Shown piece after piece: positions 35,854 through 44,379 of a stretch of DNA of 64,000 nt. The position numbers and the translations under genes are program-made. This DNA comes from Chitinophagales bacterium (GTDB taxonomy: Bacteria > Bacteroidota > Bacteroidia > Chitinophagales > Saprospiraceae). The DNA is taken from NCBI GenBank assembly GCA_022360175.1, contig JAKSDI010000038.1:33276-97275 (forward strand). The letters are read 5' to 3'. Under the pieces are notes generated by a model. The model searched no databases, was not told the origin of the DNA, and was given only the letters and a program-made list of their open reading frames with translations. Positions within the stretch are counted from its first letter, which is position 1. Each line of letters opens with the position of its first letter.

Positions 35854-36742
35854 ACTATCTGCTATTGAAAAAGCAGCCAAGAGCGGGCCGATAAAACGGC
35901 TACTTTATGCTCCTTTTGCCTATCTGGCAGGAGTAATCCATCACCGTTTTATCTATCAATTGTTGCGATATCCATGGGAAACTAATGCTTCTACTTTTTT
36001 TGGTAGCCCTATGCGTGTATTACTTCCTGCCGGGCTCGACATATATTTGTTAAATGCTAAAACGCACGATTCAGAGATTCGACTGGCAAAATATATGGTC
36101 AAACACCTGCAGGAGGGACAAACTGTAATTGATATCGGTGCCCATTACGGCTTTTTTTCTCTACTCGCTGCAAAAATAATTGGAAAGCAAGGCCGTTTGA
36201 TAGCGATTGAAGCAGCTCCTTCCAATTTTGCCCTACTTGAAAAAAATCTACGTGCTCATACCCAAGCTCAAGCTCTACAAAGAGCAGCCTCCAATAAAAA
36301 AGGAAGCCTGACTTTTTATGAATTTCCTCCTCTCTATTCAGAATATAATACCACAGATTCTGTTCAATATGAAGAAGCAGTAAAAGCTTCGGGGCATACT
36401 GGTGAAAAAATTGAAGTTCCTGCTATACAAATAGATGAACTCCTGCATGCAGAAAAGTTAAAACCCAGCTTCATCAAAATGGATGTAGAAGGAGCTGAAG
36501 CATTAGTACTTTCAGGTATGCAAGACTACTTATCTCTTCAACAAGGAGTATTGGCAATGGAATACCTGGCTTCAGATCGACAGAATGAATCACACCAAAA
36601 AGCTGCCAGTATCCTTAAGGCAGCAGGATGGCTATCATATATCATTCTGGCAGATGGACAATTACAAGCTTGCCAAGATATAGAAGCTTATTTGGAAAGC
36701 CACCATCTGGATTCAGATAATATTATCTGGAAAGCTACTTAA
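35813..36742 (+). CDS. FkbM family methyltransferase
   Basis: 309 residues from ATG 35813; a TTG at 35804 is unlikely. The SAM-binding motif is VIDIGAHYGFFSLLAA (about 105-120), followed by a conserved IAIEAAPSNFALLEKNL (about 130-146) and IKMDVEGAEALVLSGM (about 220-235), all FkbM signatures. Would methylate a sugar or a related metabolite in the cytoplasm. Overlaps the ligase gene start-to-stop and ends convergently, overlapping 8 bp with the dioxygenase-family gene on the other strand. Probably the last gene of the polysaccharide cluster. Confidence 0.88.
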   Translation: MGISTQQKNNWLNKLSAIEKAAKSGPIKRLLYAPFAYLAGVIHHRFIYQLLRYPWETNASTFFGSPMRVLLPAGLDIYLLNAKTHDSEIRLAKYMVKHLQEGQTVIDIGAHYGFFSLLAAKIIGKQGRLIAIEAAPSNFALLEKNLRAHTQAQALQRAASNKKGSLTFYEFPPLYSEYNTTDSVQYEEAVKASGHTGEKIEVPAIQIDELLHAEKLKPSFIKMDVEGAEALVLSGMQDYLSLQQGVLAMEYLASDRQNESHQKAASILKAAGWLSYIILADGQLQACQDIEAYLESHHLDSDNIIWKAT

Positions 36743-37676
36743 ACTTCATAGACTTACCCCATTGATCCAACTCTTCCTCGGTCCATAAATCAGGGAACAA
36801 AGTAACACGCTGATTTTTAGGTGGCAGGTACTTTTGCCAGTTAGTTCCACCAGTTGCTTCTATCACTGCTGGTTTTGCATCCAGATAGCGCACTGCAGAA
36901 CGAAGATGTGACAAGGGCCAACGTACTCTAATATTAAAATCATATTGACGAAGCTGCTCCTGAATGGATGCATCATTTTGACTCTCCTTATCTAATTTTA
37001 GAAAAGTTTGCCAAAGATTGATGGTTCTCATTTCATTTGCCAGGCGAATGAATTCTTCTGAATACTTTTCTTCGAATTGACGAAGCGTAAGCGTTTTTTT
37101 GCCTGTTGCCAGTTCAGTAGCACCACTTTTCCAGTAAAGGTTTTCATATAATACATCTATAGGAGAATGTGGATCAACTTCCGTTCTCTTGCTAGCATGT
37201 ACCAGTTTGTACATGTCTGTACTCATAATCTCAATCTTGCGAAACTGAGCAGATTGAAAACCGCTGGCAGGCAATAAACTCATGCGAAACTTGAGAAATT
37301 CTTCCCGGTCCATACCATCCACCATCACATCAAAAGAATCTATGAGGTGTTCAAAGTATCGATTGATACGACTTATCTGCCGTTTGAATAAATCCGCATC
37401 TACTACTTCCTGGTGAACTAGCTGATCCAGTGCCTTGATTGACAGCTTGAAGTATAATTCTGTAATCTGATGATAAATAATAAAGATATGTTCATCTGGC
37501 AATGGAGTCTTGGGGTTTTGAAGGCTTAAGAGCGTATCCAGATGAATATAATCCCAATAGGTAAGGTAATCAGCATAAAGCAAACCATCCAGATAAGATA
37601 AAATATCCTGCCCCATGACAGCATATTTTTCTTCTAGCTGATTCAGCTTCTCCAGAATTTCGTGTGTAAGCTGCAT
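36735..37676 (-). CDS. tryptophan 2,3-dioxygenase family protein
   Basis: 313 residues. Heme-dependent dioxygenases of this family open the indole ring of tryptophan to N-formylkynurenine. Seen: LTYWDYIHLDTLLSLQ (about 53-68), IYHQITELYFKLSIKALDQL (about 86-105), FRMSLLPASGFQSAQFR (about 148-164), and a C-terminal EATGGTNWQKYLP (about 283-295). HLRSAVRYL nearby carries a His that could be the axial ligand. The family call is firm, but the sequence is divergent and activity on tryptophan is not assured. Cytoplasmic. Isolated gene between polysaccharide genes and crcB. Confidence 0.78.
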   Translation of the reverse strand: MQLTHEILEKLNQLEEKYAVMGQDILSYLDGLLYADYLTYWDYIHLDTLLSLQNPKTPLPDEHIFIIYHQITELYFKLSIKALDQLVHQEVVDADLFKRQISRINRYFEHLIDSFDVMVDGMDREEFLKFRMSLLPASGFQSAQFRKIEIMSTDMYKLVHASKRTEVDPHSPIDVLYENLYWKSGATELATGKKTLTLRQFEEKYSEEFIRLANEMRTINLWQTFLKLDKESQNDASIQEQLRQYDFNIRVRWPLSHLRSAVRYLDAKPAVIEATGGTNWQKYLPPKNQRVTLFPDLWTEEELDQWGKSMKFK

Positions 37677-37718
37677 ACTATAAATAGTAGTTATTGATGA
37701 AATAGCCTACTGACCATT

Positions 37719-38093
37719 TCATTGGTTAGGTATTAATAAGGCAATCTTCAGTCCCAGGAATAAACACAATAAACACAATAATAAACTGCCTGCGATATTA
37801 GCAAAAGCCATCCCTAAATTTCCCGTTTGGAAAAGACTATAGGTTTCTCCTGTAAAGGTTGAAAAGGTACTAAATCCACCACAAAAACCTGTTATTAACA
37901 GCCACTTATATGTCTGTGGTATCATTTCATGTCGATCAATGCCCATTAATATCCCCAATATTATACATGCCAGTGCATTTGCGATTATAGTCGCAAATGG
38001 AAAAACAGCGTAGTAACTAAAGGCTAACCGAGCAATCCCATATCGACAAATACTCCCTAATCCTCCACCAATAAAGACCCATAAATAAGGCAT
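37719..38093 (-). CDS. crcB: fluoride ion channel CrcB/FluC
   Basis: 124 residues with four hydrophobic helices. Signatures: FIGGGLGSICRYGIA (about 7-21), the Asn-containing pore helix in IIANALACIILG (about 36-47), and the diagnostic GFCGGFSTFSTF (about 69-80). Dimeric channel exporting fluoride. No fluoride riboswitch consensus lies in the short upstream region. Promoter -7 box at 38109. Confidence 0.93.
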   Translation of the reverse strand: MPYLWVFIGGGLGSICRYGIARLAFSYYAVFPFATIIANALACIILGILMGIDRHEMIPQTYKWLLITGFCGGFSTFSTFTGETYSLFQTGNLGMAFANIAGSLLLCLLCLFLGLKIALLIPNQ

Positions 38094-38108
38094 CTCTCGT
38101 TTTTACTG

Positions 38109-38116
38109 CAAATGTA
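38109..38116 (-). promoter_or_regulatory. crcB promoter -7 box
   Basis: Minus-strand TACATTTG matches TAnnTTTG exactly, 15 bp upstream of the crcB ATG. The 5' leader would be too short for a riboswitch. Confidence 0.6.
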
Positions 38117-38181
38117 AGGAATAGAAATTTTCCAACTACACACCAAAAATGCGCTCACCATCATCTAAACAAATAGTCAGT

Positions 38182-38227
38182 TAACTAAAAAATACGTTAA
38201 ACAGTTGCATAACTAAAAAATACGTTA
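38182..38227. promoter_or_regulatory. two direct-repeat operator sites for the BlaI repressor
   Basis: TAACTAAAAAATACGTTA occurs exactly twice (38182-38199 and 38210-38227), 28 bp apart start to start. The ends TAAC/GTTA form a dyad within each copy. The second copy abuts the -7 box. BlaI/MecI dimers bind such dyads and can be removed by a sensor protease; the site assignment is inferred from position and repetition. Confidence 0.75.
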
Positions 38228-38235
38228 TAGATTTG
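38204..38235 (+). promoter_or_regulatory. promoter of the BlaI-M56 operon
   Basis: GTTG (38204-38207), a 20-bp spacer, and TAGATTTG (38228-38235) fit the Bacteroidota TTTG-N19-TAnnTTTG promoter. The second operator lies within the spacer, so bound repressor would block it. Confidence 0.7.
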
Positions 38236-38259
38236 TAATGCACTATCCAAGTTATGTTT

Positions 38260-38631
38260 ATGAAAAAATTGACAAAAGCAGAAGAAGAGATCATGCAGAT
38301 CATTTGGGAGATTGCTCCTTGTACAGTTAGTGATATTCGCAACTATATGGTTGAAAGGATGGGAATGAAAAAGCCTCCCCATAGTACGATATCTACGATG
38401 GTACGGATACTAGATGATAAAAAAGGTTTTCTGAACCATACTGCATATGGCCGAACTTTTGTTTATGAACCCGCTGTAAGTAAAGAAGACTATAGCCGTC
38501 AGTCTCTTGATACACTGGTTAGAGATTACTTTCAAGGTTCTGCCAATCGGTTAGTTTCTTTTTTGGTAGAAGAGAAAGATTTGAGTCTCAAAGAGTTGTC
38601 TGAGTTAATTGAAAAACTAGAAGAAGAATAA
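38260..38631 (+). CDS. BlaI/MecI/CopY-family transcriptional repressor
   Basis: 123 residues from the second ATG (MKKLTKAEEEIMQIIW), which fits the family start; another ATG is two codons upstream. Winged HTH: LTKAEEEIMQIIWEIAPCTV then DIRNYMVERMG and the recognition region HSTISTMVRILDDKKGFL. The C-terminal dimerisation helices follow (SLDTLVRDYFQGSANRLVSF). Represses its own operon through the two upstream operators. Pairs with the M56 protein encoded 4 bp downstream. Confidence 0.92.
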   Translation: MKKLTKAEEEIMQIIWEIAPCTVSDIRNYMVERMGMKKPPHSTISTMVRILDDKKGFLNHTAYGRTFVYEPAVSKEDYSRQSLDTLVRDYFQGSANRLVSFLVEEKDLSLKELSELIEKLEEE

Positions 38632-38635
38632 AGCT

Positions 38636-40555
38636 ATGATAACTTATTTTCTTCAGACAAGCCTTTGTTGGTTGATCTTTTACGCCCTCTATGCCAGCCT
38701 ATTGAGGAAAGCTACTTTTTTCACAATCAATAGAGTTTATTTGTTAATGAGCCTGGTTTTAGGATTGATATTACCCTGGGCAGGCACACTTAACTTATAT
38801 GAAACCACACCTAATACAGCAGCTCAGTATCTGTACCCTATTACTAGTGGAGTAGCCCAAATTGAAGCAGTGGTAACCCCTCCCACAGAAGTAAATACTA
38901 TGATAAACTGGAACACTATTTTGATAGTCATATACACTATTGGCGTGTTTTGGATGTCGGTACAGTTTATTCTTGCTTTAAAGCGTATTCATCATTTGTA
39001 TCAATTTGCCGAAAGGCAGGCAAGCCCTCATTATAGCCTCTTAATAACCAATGAAATACATGCTCCTTTTTCATTCTTAAACTATCTATTCTGGAGCGCT
39101 CGCTTGAATTATACCGAACAAGAACAGGAAAAGATTATGCTCCACGAAGCTGCCCATATAAAGGGTAGGCACAGTATTGATATACTTTTACTCGAACTAC
39201 TTAAGATACCATTTTGGCCCTGCCTCCCCATTTATTTTTATAGTAAGTCTGTCCGCTCAGTACATGAGTATTTAGCGGATGAGGCAGTGCTCAACGCCAA
39301 TATAAAGAAAAAGCAATATGGCCTTTTGCTCATGAGACAAGCGGTGTCCGGACCGCCGCTTGCACTCGTCAATCATTTTTATACTTCACAACTAAAACAA
39401 AGAATTATTATGATGACTAAAACAAAAACCCGACAATCGGTAAGAGTCCGTTACTTATTGGTACTTCCCCTGGCTGTATTACTGGCTTTTGCCTTTGCTC
39501 GGCCCACGGAATCATCCAATTACTCTCCTATGGTAGAGTCTCTGGAAACAGGAGGAGATCCGCTGCCTATTTTTGCAGGATGTGAACAACTAGAAACGCT
39601 GCAAAAGCAGCAAGCATGTAGTAAAGAAAAGCTGATATCATTTATTATCGAAAAACTGAAGTATCCCGAAGCTGCTAAAGCGGAAGGAAAAGAAGGTACA
39701 GTAATTGTCGAATTTACAATAAATGCAGAAGGCTGGGTAGAAGACGCTACTGTATTAAAAAGCGTTGGTTATGGTATGGACGAAGCAGCATTAGCCGTAG
39801 TAAACGATCTTCCTCGGTGGAAGCCTGCTCAAAAAGATGGTAAAGCATTAGCAAGTCAGTTGAAACTTCCTTTTCAGTTTAAATTAACGGATGAAGAAAA
39901 AGTAGCCTCCTACAAAGTAGTAGACGAGATGCCTCGTTTTCCTGGCTGTGAAAATGAGACCTCTGCTAAAGAATTGAAAAGCTGTGTTGACAAGGCACTA
40001 CTACAGTTTATTTACGAGAATATCAAATACCCAAAAGATGCCAGCAAAGCAAATGTAGAAGGTACCGCGGTTGCTTCCTTCGTTGTCAATAAAATGGGAA
40101 AATTAGAAAATATCCGAATCACCAAATCTGTATATCCCAGCATTGACGACGAGGTAATGAGAGTCGTTCATTTGATGAATGACATGGAAGAAAACTGGAT
40201 ACCAGGCAAGCTGGACGGCAAAGCTGTTAATGTAGACTTCAGCATTCCTGTTAAATTTGTGCTGGCTCCTAAAGAAACGGCTTCAAAACCAAAGGCAAGT
40301 CTCGAGTTAGTCAATTATATCTTAAGTCCTAATCCTACAAATGGACAATTGCACTTAAGATTTCAGAGTGATTTAAAAGCTGTAACTATCCAGTTAATAG
40401 ATATTGATGGAAAAGTAATTGCAACTGATAAGCGTTCAAATTTCGATGGTTATTATGACCAGGCATTTGACGTAGGAAGAGCTCCCAAAGGTTTAATTAC
40501 TGTTCAGATAACTCAGGGAGAACAAGTATTTACAGATAAGGTAATGTTGCAGTAA
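38636..40555 (+). CDS. M56 (BlaR1-like) sensor protease with two TonB C-terminal domains and a T9SS-like tail
   Basis: 639 residues. Membrane region (1-290) with about four TMs; the zinc-metalloprotease motif HEAAH lies near residue 169, with a downstream helix HEYLADEAVL that could supply the third ligand. Then a TM near 280-295. Two TonB C-terminal domains follow: about 335-420 (YPEAAKAEGKEGTVIVEFTI) and about 445-540 (YPKDASKANVEGTAVASFVV). The final 75 residues look like a Por-type sorting domain (ILSPNPTNGQLHLRF to QVFTDKVMLQ). Known M56 partners cleave the repressor. The sorting-like tail on an inner-membrane protein is odd. Confidence 0.82.
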   Translation: MITYFLQTSLCWLIFYALYASLLRKATFFTINRVYLLMSLVLGLILPWAGTLNLYETTPNTAAQYLYPITSGVAQIEAVVTPPTEVNTMINWNTILIVIYTIGVFWMSVQFILALKRIHHLYQFAERQASPHYSLLITNEIHAPFSFLNYLFWSARLNYTEQEQEKIMLHEAAHIKGRHSIDILLLELLKIPFWPCLPIYFYSKSVRSVHEYLADEAVLNANIKKKQYGLLLMRQAVSGPPLALVNHFYTSQLKQRIIMMTKTKTRQSVRVRYLLVLPLAVLLAFAFARPTESSNYSPMVESLETGGDPLPIFAGCEQLETLQKQQACSKEKLISFIIEKLKYPEAAKAEGKEGTVIVEFTINAEGWVEDATVLKSVGYGMDEAALAVVNDLPRWKPAQKDGKALASQLKLPFQFKLTDEEKVASYKVVDEMPRFPGCENETSAKELKSCVDKALLQFIYENIKYPKDASKANVEGTAVASFVVNKMGKLENIRITKSVYPSIDDEVMRVVHLMNDMEENWIPGKLDGKAVNVDFSIPVKFVLAPKETASKPKASLELVNYILSPNPTNGQLHLRFQSDLKAVTIQLIDIDGKVIATDKRSNFDGYYDQAFDVGRAPKGLITVQITQGEQVFTDKVMLQ

Positions 40556-40562
40556 AAATAAG

Positions 40563-40880
40563 TGCAAGACCAAATATCAAGTGCAAGATATTGTAAACCA
40601 CGTTTGTTGATACTTGCACTTGTATTTGTACTTGCATTTTAGAAGTCTCAATGGCAAGTTCAGGTGTAGGATATTTGTTGTAGAATTTCGTGTTTTTTAA
40701 GCCATATTTTTCATACAGCTACACCTTGGACTTGCACTTCATAAAATCAAGTGTCAAGTTCAAGATCAAATATCAAGTTCAAAATATTGTAAACTACACT
40801 TGCGAATTGAGTTTGGGTTTGAACTTGACACTTACACCTGAATTTGTGTTTCAGCTTGTATTTGAGCTTATGTTTGTTAA
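40563..40880. repeat. hexamer-periodic inverted-repeat arrays
   Basis: Unit 1 arms 40563-40590 and 40609-40636 (CAAGTGCAAG.. / ..CTTGCACTTG) are imperfectly complementary. Unit 2 arms 40749-40763 and 40819-40833 (AAGTGTCAAGTTCAA / TTGAACTTGACACTT) are perfect. The two units share a 31-bp block (40571-40601 and 40767-40797, about four mismatches), 196 bp apart. Between them bases follow a 6-nt period (for example ACTTGC ACTTGT ATTTGT). The open frame through the array has no protein character. Non-coding. Confidence 0.75.
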
Positions 40881-40943
40881 AAAAGCATACCACATCGCGG
40901 AAAGTTGATTTTTAGTTTTCCGCATATCCAACCTATTAAAGCC

Positions 40944-41651
40944 TTATTCTGCTTTCAGGGCTATTAATAATTCTCTTGCTGCTTCATCCATGTATGCTTT
41001 ATCATCAACAATTGCCTCCAACTGAAGACGCGCTTCATCCAATTGCCCTGATTTTATATAGGCTAGAGAAAGCACCCAATTTATTTCCTGCATCAGACTA
41101 GGAGCTTGTTCTTTGGTCTTTTCTAATAGAGAGATTGTTTGCTCTGGTGCTGATTTCTTCTGGCGTAGGTAGCTAACTCCCATATAAAACAGATCATAAC
41201 TATTAGCATGGCCATTCAGTTGCAATTCCTGCCAATGGTGAATTGCTTTCTCAAAATCCTTATTGATGTATGCCTCATTTGCTTTAATGCGAGTTGTTTC
41301 CTCTTGAAATTGCCCTTTCCTATGCACTGATTGATCTGCCATAATAGATAATGTTTCTATATATTGATCTGCCAACTGCTGAGAAGGCGATTCAGATGAT
41401 TGTTTCACTATAAAAAATGATACAATAATCAATAAAAATGAAGCTGCTATCCCTACTATCCAACGGACAGATAAGCTCCGTACTTTATTTTTTGTTGAGC
41501 TCTTACGCTCTATACCATACTGATCTTTAAGAATCCTTCCCCAGGACTCTTTTTGATCCTGATCAAATTTCTTTTGAATAAGCAGTTCGGTGTATTCTTC
41601 CATTTTTCCTGCTTCCATTTGACCGTTTAAATATTTTCGCAATTGATTCAT
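40944..41651 (-). CDS. single-pass membrane protein with periplasmic TPR-like repeats (sigma-locus partner)
   Basis: 235 residues. A cytoplasmic N-terminus (1-65, rich in K/E, MNQLRKYLNGQMEAGKMEEY) precedes one TM near 66-85 (VRWIVGIAASFLLIIVSFFIV). A periplasmic tail follows with TPR-like helices (EAYINKDFEKAIHHWQELQL, INWVLSLAYIKSGQLDEARL). The shape is that of an anti-sigma or sensor partner: cytoplasmic helical region, one TM, exposed ligand-binding repeats. It is 41 bp downstream of the ECF sigma gene and ends the minus-strand operon. Anti-sigma role inferred; no known anti-sigma fold was recognised. Confidence 0.65.
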   Translation of the reverse strand: MNQLRKYLNGQMEAGKMEEYTELLIQKKFDQDQKESWGRILKDQYGIERKSSTKNKVRSLSVRWIVGIAASFLLIIVSFFIVKQSSESPSQQLADQYIETLSIMADQSVHRKGQFQEETTRIKANEAYINKDFEKAIHHWQELQLNGHANSYDLFYMGVSYLRQKKSAPEQTISLLEKTKEQAPSLMQEINWVLSLAYIKSGQLDEARLQLEAIVDDKAYMDEAARELLIALKAE

Positions 41652-41692
41652 ATTTCGGACAGTTGAATATTACCTAGGGGTAAACCGGGTAA

Positions 41693-42370
41693 TTAAAATT
41701 GATATAATTGGTTAAAATGCTGTCTTAATTTTTCTACACAACGCTGCTTTTGCTTACGCAATGCTGCAGCATTTTTTTGTTGTTCCTGAGCAATTTCTTT
41801 TAAAGAAGATTTGTGATAATAAAAACGCTTTAACAGCCCTCTACAATCATCACATAATTTATCCCATGCTTTGTTAAGAATGCTTAGAATTTCATCATCA
41901 AAATATTCTGTTTCTTCATAAAGCAAGTCTTGCAATTCTGATACTTCTGCTTTTGCCGATGGTCGTTTCAGTTCTTTGAGATACAATTGACTAGCCATTT
42001 GAGTAAACAGAAAACGTATGTTTCCATAATGGATTTTATTTTCTAGCAGCCGCTTGCGGAACAATAAAAGAGCATCCATTGTAATGTCATATGCTTTTTC
42101 ATGTTGCAGTCCATACCTTTGAGATAAGTATTTCATACAATCCTCAAAGTGAGCTAAAAAAATAGCCTGGAACAAATCTTCATTGCCTCTTCTGAGCTGA
42201 TTTACCAAGCGATCGAATTCCTCCGCAGTAAGTCCAAAGTTTTTAATAAGTGCAGGATCAGGCATTTCACTTGTATTATCATCAATGCGAATCGCCCTAC
42301 GTATTTGTAGGTTCGTTTTTAGAGAGGGGCGTTTACGTTCCGAATTGAATAAATAGGTTGTAGTGTTCAT
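41693..42370 (-). CDS. ECF-like RNA polymerase sigma factor
   Basis: 225 residues, with an N-terminal extension (1-60) before region 2 (about 75-140; IFLAHFEDCMKYLSQRYG, AYDITMDALLLFRKRL). Region 4 has a helix-turn-helix around YYHKSSLKEIAQEQQKNAAAL then RKQKQRCVEKLRQHF (about 188-220). The match to ECF sigma is by pattern and is more divergent than the first sigma factor in this window. Likely controls the secreted-protein genes upstream in the same operon. Its partner is the TPR membrane protein. Confidence 0.7.
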   Translation of the reverse strand: MNTTTYLFNSERKRPSLKTNLQIRRAIRIDDNTSEMPDPALIKNFGLTAEEFDRLVNQLRRGNEDLFQAIFLAHFEDCMKYLSQRYGLQHEKAYDITMDALLLFRKRLLENKIHYGNIRFLFTQMASQLYLKELKRPSAKAEVSELQDLLYEETEYFDDEILSILNKAWDKLCDDCRGLLKRFYYHKSSLKEIAQEQQKNAAALRKQKQRCVEKLRQHFNQLYQF

Positions 42371-42387
42371 AATAAAGATATAAATTC

Positions 42388-42831
42388 TTAAGAAAATAAA
42401 TCACCATAAACAAGGTCTCGTATTTGTTCCTGGATGTATTCATGAGCACCCTGCGGTGTACACCATCCTTTGATATCTCCTTTTATATTTATAGTTCCTG
42501 GCAATAGTTGTGATCCCACTTTTTTAAACCCAATAAGATTGACATCTATATTCTTAGCCCCCCAAAAAGGATAATGGCTTTGATCGTACACACTTTCTAT
42601 GATAAATTGTGCCGTATCATTCCATCTATTATCTTTTAGCCTCTTATTTTTCCACCCCCAATAGAAATAAACATCTTCAGACAGTTCTTTTTGGATTGCC
42701 TTACCTCTTACTGTAGCAGTAATACTTATATCCACTCTAGTAGATTCAATATTTATAAACCCGATTACCTGAAGCACAAGTAATAGGGGGATTATTAATA
42801 GATATTTGTAAGAGAATTTAAGCCAATCCAT
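42388..42831 (-). CDS. small membrane-anchored protein, function unknown
   Basis: 147 residues. One N-terminal TM or uncleaved signal (FSYKYLLIIPLLLVLQVIGF) followed by a beta-rich extracytoplasmic domain (STRVDISITATVRGKAIQKE, VYFYWGWKNKRL). No family recognised. It lies 17 bp upstream of the sigma factor gene in the same orientation, so it belongs to the same transcript. Confidence 0.6.
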   Translation of the reverse strand: MDWLKFSYKYLLIIPLLLVLQVIGFINIESTRVDISITATVRGKAIQKELSEDVYFYWGWKNKRLKDNRWNDTAQFIIESVYDQSHYPFWGAKNIDVNLIGFKKVGSQLLPGTINIKGDIKGWCTPQGAHEYIQEQIRDLVYGDLFS

Positions 42832-42908
42832 ACTGCGGTTTTTATAAAAACAGTAATTACCCTACTGACTAGCTGCAGTAGGGCAATTATTGTTGTCATA
42901 TAATCTTA

Positions 42909-43502
42909 TTAGTCTCTATTAGTAATGGAAGCACCATTTAGCTTATCTTTCATTCCATCTACTGGGATGAACTGCATAGCTGTGATATTCTCAAAGGTTT
43001 GACCATCTGCTTGTACTGTAATTCCACCACCATTAGGAGCTGGAGCAGCCATACTTCCGAAACAGTCGCAGTCAAAAGCTACAGACCATCCGTTAGAACC
43101 TACTTGTGCTTCAACACAGCACAGTACAATTGCTGTTGCTATAGCAGTAAATATCCAATCTTCCTGTTCTACGCTTACTATTCCATCATAAACGACTTCT
43201 TTAGTTTCGAATCGCACAGGAGGAATAGAAGGCCCACCTGCTGAAGCATCAGCTGATGTTTCGTATACAGGAGTTCCATTACTGATAAGAACCATACGAG
43301 TGGTTGTACCATTAATACCAGAATAATCAACACCAATTAGGGTACCTTCTTCTCCCTTTTGAAAATTCAGTTGAGAAACCTGATCGTTCCCCTGAAGTGC
43401 TGTCAGGCTAGATTCTCCATTCGTATAGATTAAATCATAGCTTTGTGCATAAGTGATGTTCAATGCAAATAGAGTTGCAATAATTAATGATAATTGTTTC
43501 AT
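42909..43502 (-). CDS. secreted protein, paralogue A of the sigma-linked pair
   Basis: 197 residues with a signal peptide (MKQLSLIIATLFALNITYAQ). Near residues 120-150 it has LCCVEAQVGSNGWSVAFDCDC, shortened here as CVEAQ...NGWSVAFDC, matching the neighbour's CIEAQ..SNGSWYVEFDC. Otherwise acidic and Gly-rich. The two genes are 11 bp apart, so both are secreted members of one operon. Function unknown; the Cys pair may form a disulphide or bind metal. Confidence 0.6.
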   Translation of the reverse strand: MKQLSLIIATLFALNITYAQSYDLIYTNGESSLTALQGNDQVSQLNFQKGEEGTLIGVDYSGINGTTTRMVLISNGTPVYETSADASAGGPSIPPVRFETKEVVYDGIVSVEQEDWIFTAIATAIVLCCVEAQVGSNGWSVAFDCDCFGSMAAPAPNGGGITVQADGQTFENITAMQFIPVDGMKDKLNGASITNRD

Positions 43503-43513
43503 AGCTTAAAAAA

Positions 43514-44080
43514 TTAGAATTTGGTTATAGAAATATTTTCAAGATTTAATGGCTGATCGGTTACGGGAAGTACTCTCACAGCAGTGCCCTCCACTGTTGT
43601 AGGTGCTCCGTCTTCAACTTGTATAGTATTAAGAGGGGCTGCAACGCTTTCATAACAATCAAATTCCACATACCAGGAACCATTGCTATTATACTGTGCT
43701 TCGATACAAGGTAAAAGCCTAAGTACTCTGAACCAACTGACCAAATTTTCTTTATCTATTAGAAAAGTTTCCACTTTTACTTTTTTCTTCTTTAGAAGAT
43801 AAGTAGGAGAAGGCCCATTTTCTTTCAATTGTCTTTCATATACATTCTCATCATTAGCGTATACTTCTACCTGAAACAGCTCCGCATTTAGTCCGTCATA
43901 GCTGATGTCGATATGAGTTTCACCATTAGACGTGGTTACATGCAGTCTACTGTCAATAGTAGAAGAAGTTGCATGAGCAGTAGACTCACTAGACAAGTCT
44001 AATCTGACGCTTTGAGCATTTATCCCAAACCAGCAAAGTGATAGTAGGAATGTGAACATAATTTTTTCAGTTCTAATCAT
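43514..44080 (-). CDS. secreted protein, paralogue B of the sigma-linked pair
   Basis: 188 residues with a signal peptide (about MIRTEKIMFTFLLSLCWFG, cleaved after INAQ). Shares the CIEAQ..SNG.W.VEFDC signature with the next gene. Mature part beta-rich (TSNGETHIDISYDGLNAE). Probable first gene of the minus-strand operon ending with sigma and TPR proteins. No known family. Confidence 0.6.
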   Translation of the reverse strand: MIRTEKIMFTFLLSLCWFGINAQSVRLDLSSESTAHATSSTIDSRLHVTTSNGETHIDISYDGLNAELFQVEVYANDENVYERQLKENGPSPTYLLKKKKVKVETFLIDKENLVSWFRVLRLLPCIEAQYNSNGSWYVEFDCYESVAAPLNTIQVEDGAPTTVEGTAVRVLPVTDQPLNLENISITKF

Positions 44081-44326
44081 AGCTTTATTTATTGTGAAAG
44101 ATGAATATTAATAGCTTTTCCAAACGATTTATAAACTTTCTTATTTAGGATGAATCCTGTTGTAAAATTGTAATTAGGCTGTTTTCAAAATTTGGAGTAG
44201 TGCTTTTGGAATTTTTCATAGCTTTAAATTTTATTGTCGATTCAAAAGAAATAATATCAGTTCGTTAGAATTAAGATTTTAAACTTCGATATCATCATTT
44301 TCGCTTATAGAATACTTCAAGAATGA

Positions 44327-44379
44327 AAGTGTGACACGTATACTCAAAAAAAAATAATCCAATAGATTTTGTCACACTT
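44327..44379. repeat. 10-bp perfect dyad, possible operator
   Basis: AAGTGTGACA and TGTCACACTT, separated by 33 nt with an A9 run. Sits midway between two divergent operons, where a shared regulator could bind. Confidence 0.45.

Noticed and set aside
37677..38181. Fluoride riboswitch upstream of crcB
   Set aside because: The leader is too short and the aptamer consensus is not seen.
40690..40908. 72-codon open frame as a gene
   Set aside because: The sequence is a hexamer-periodic repeat array, and the translation simply echoes the repeat.
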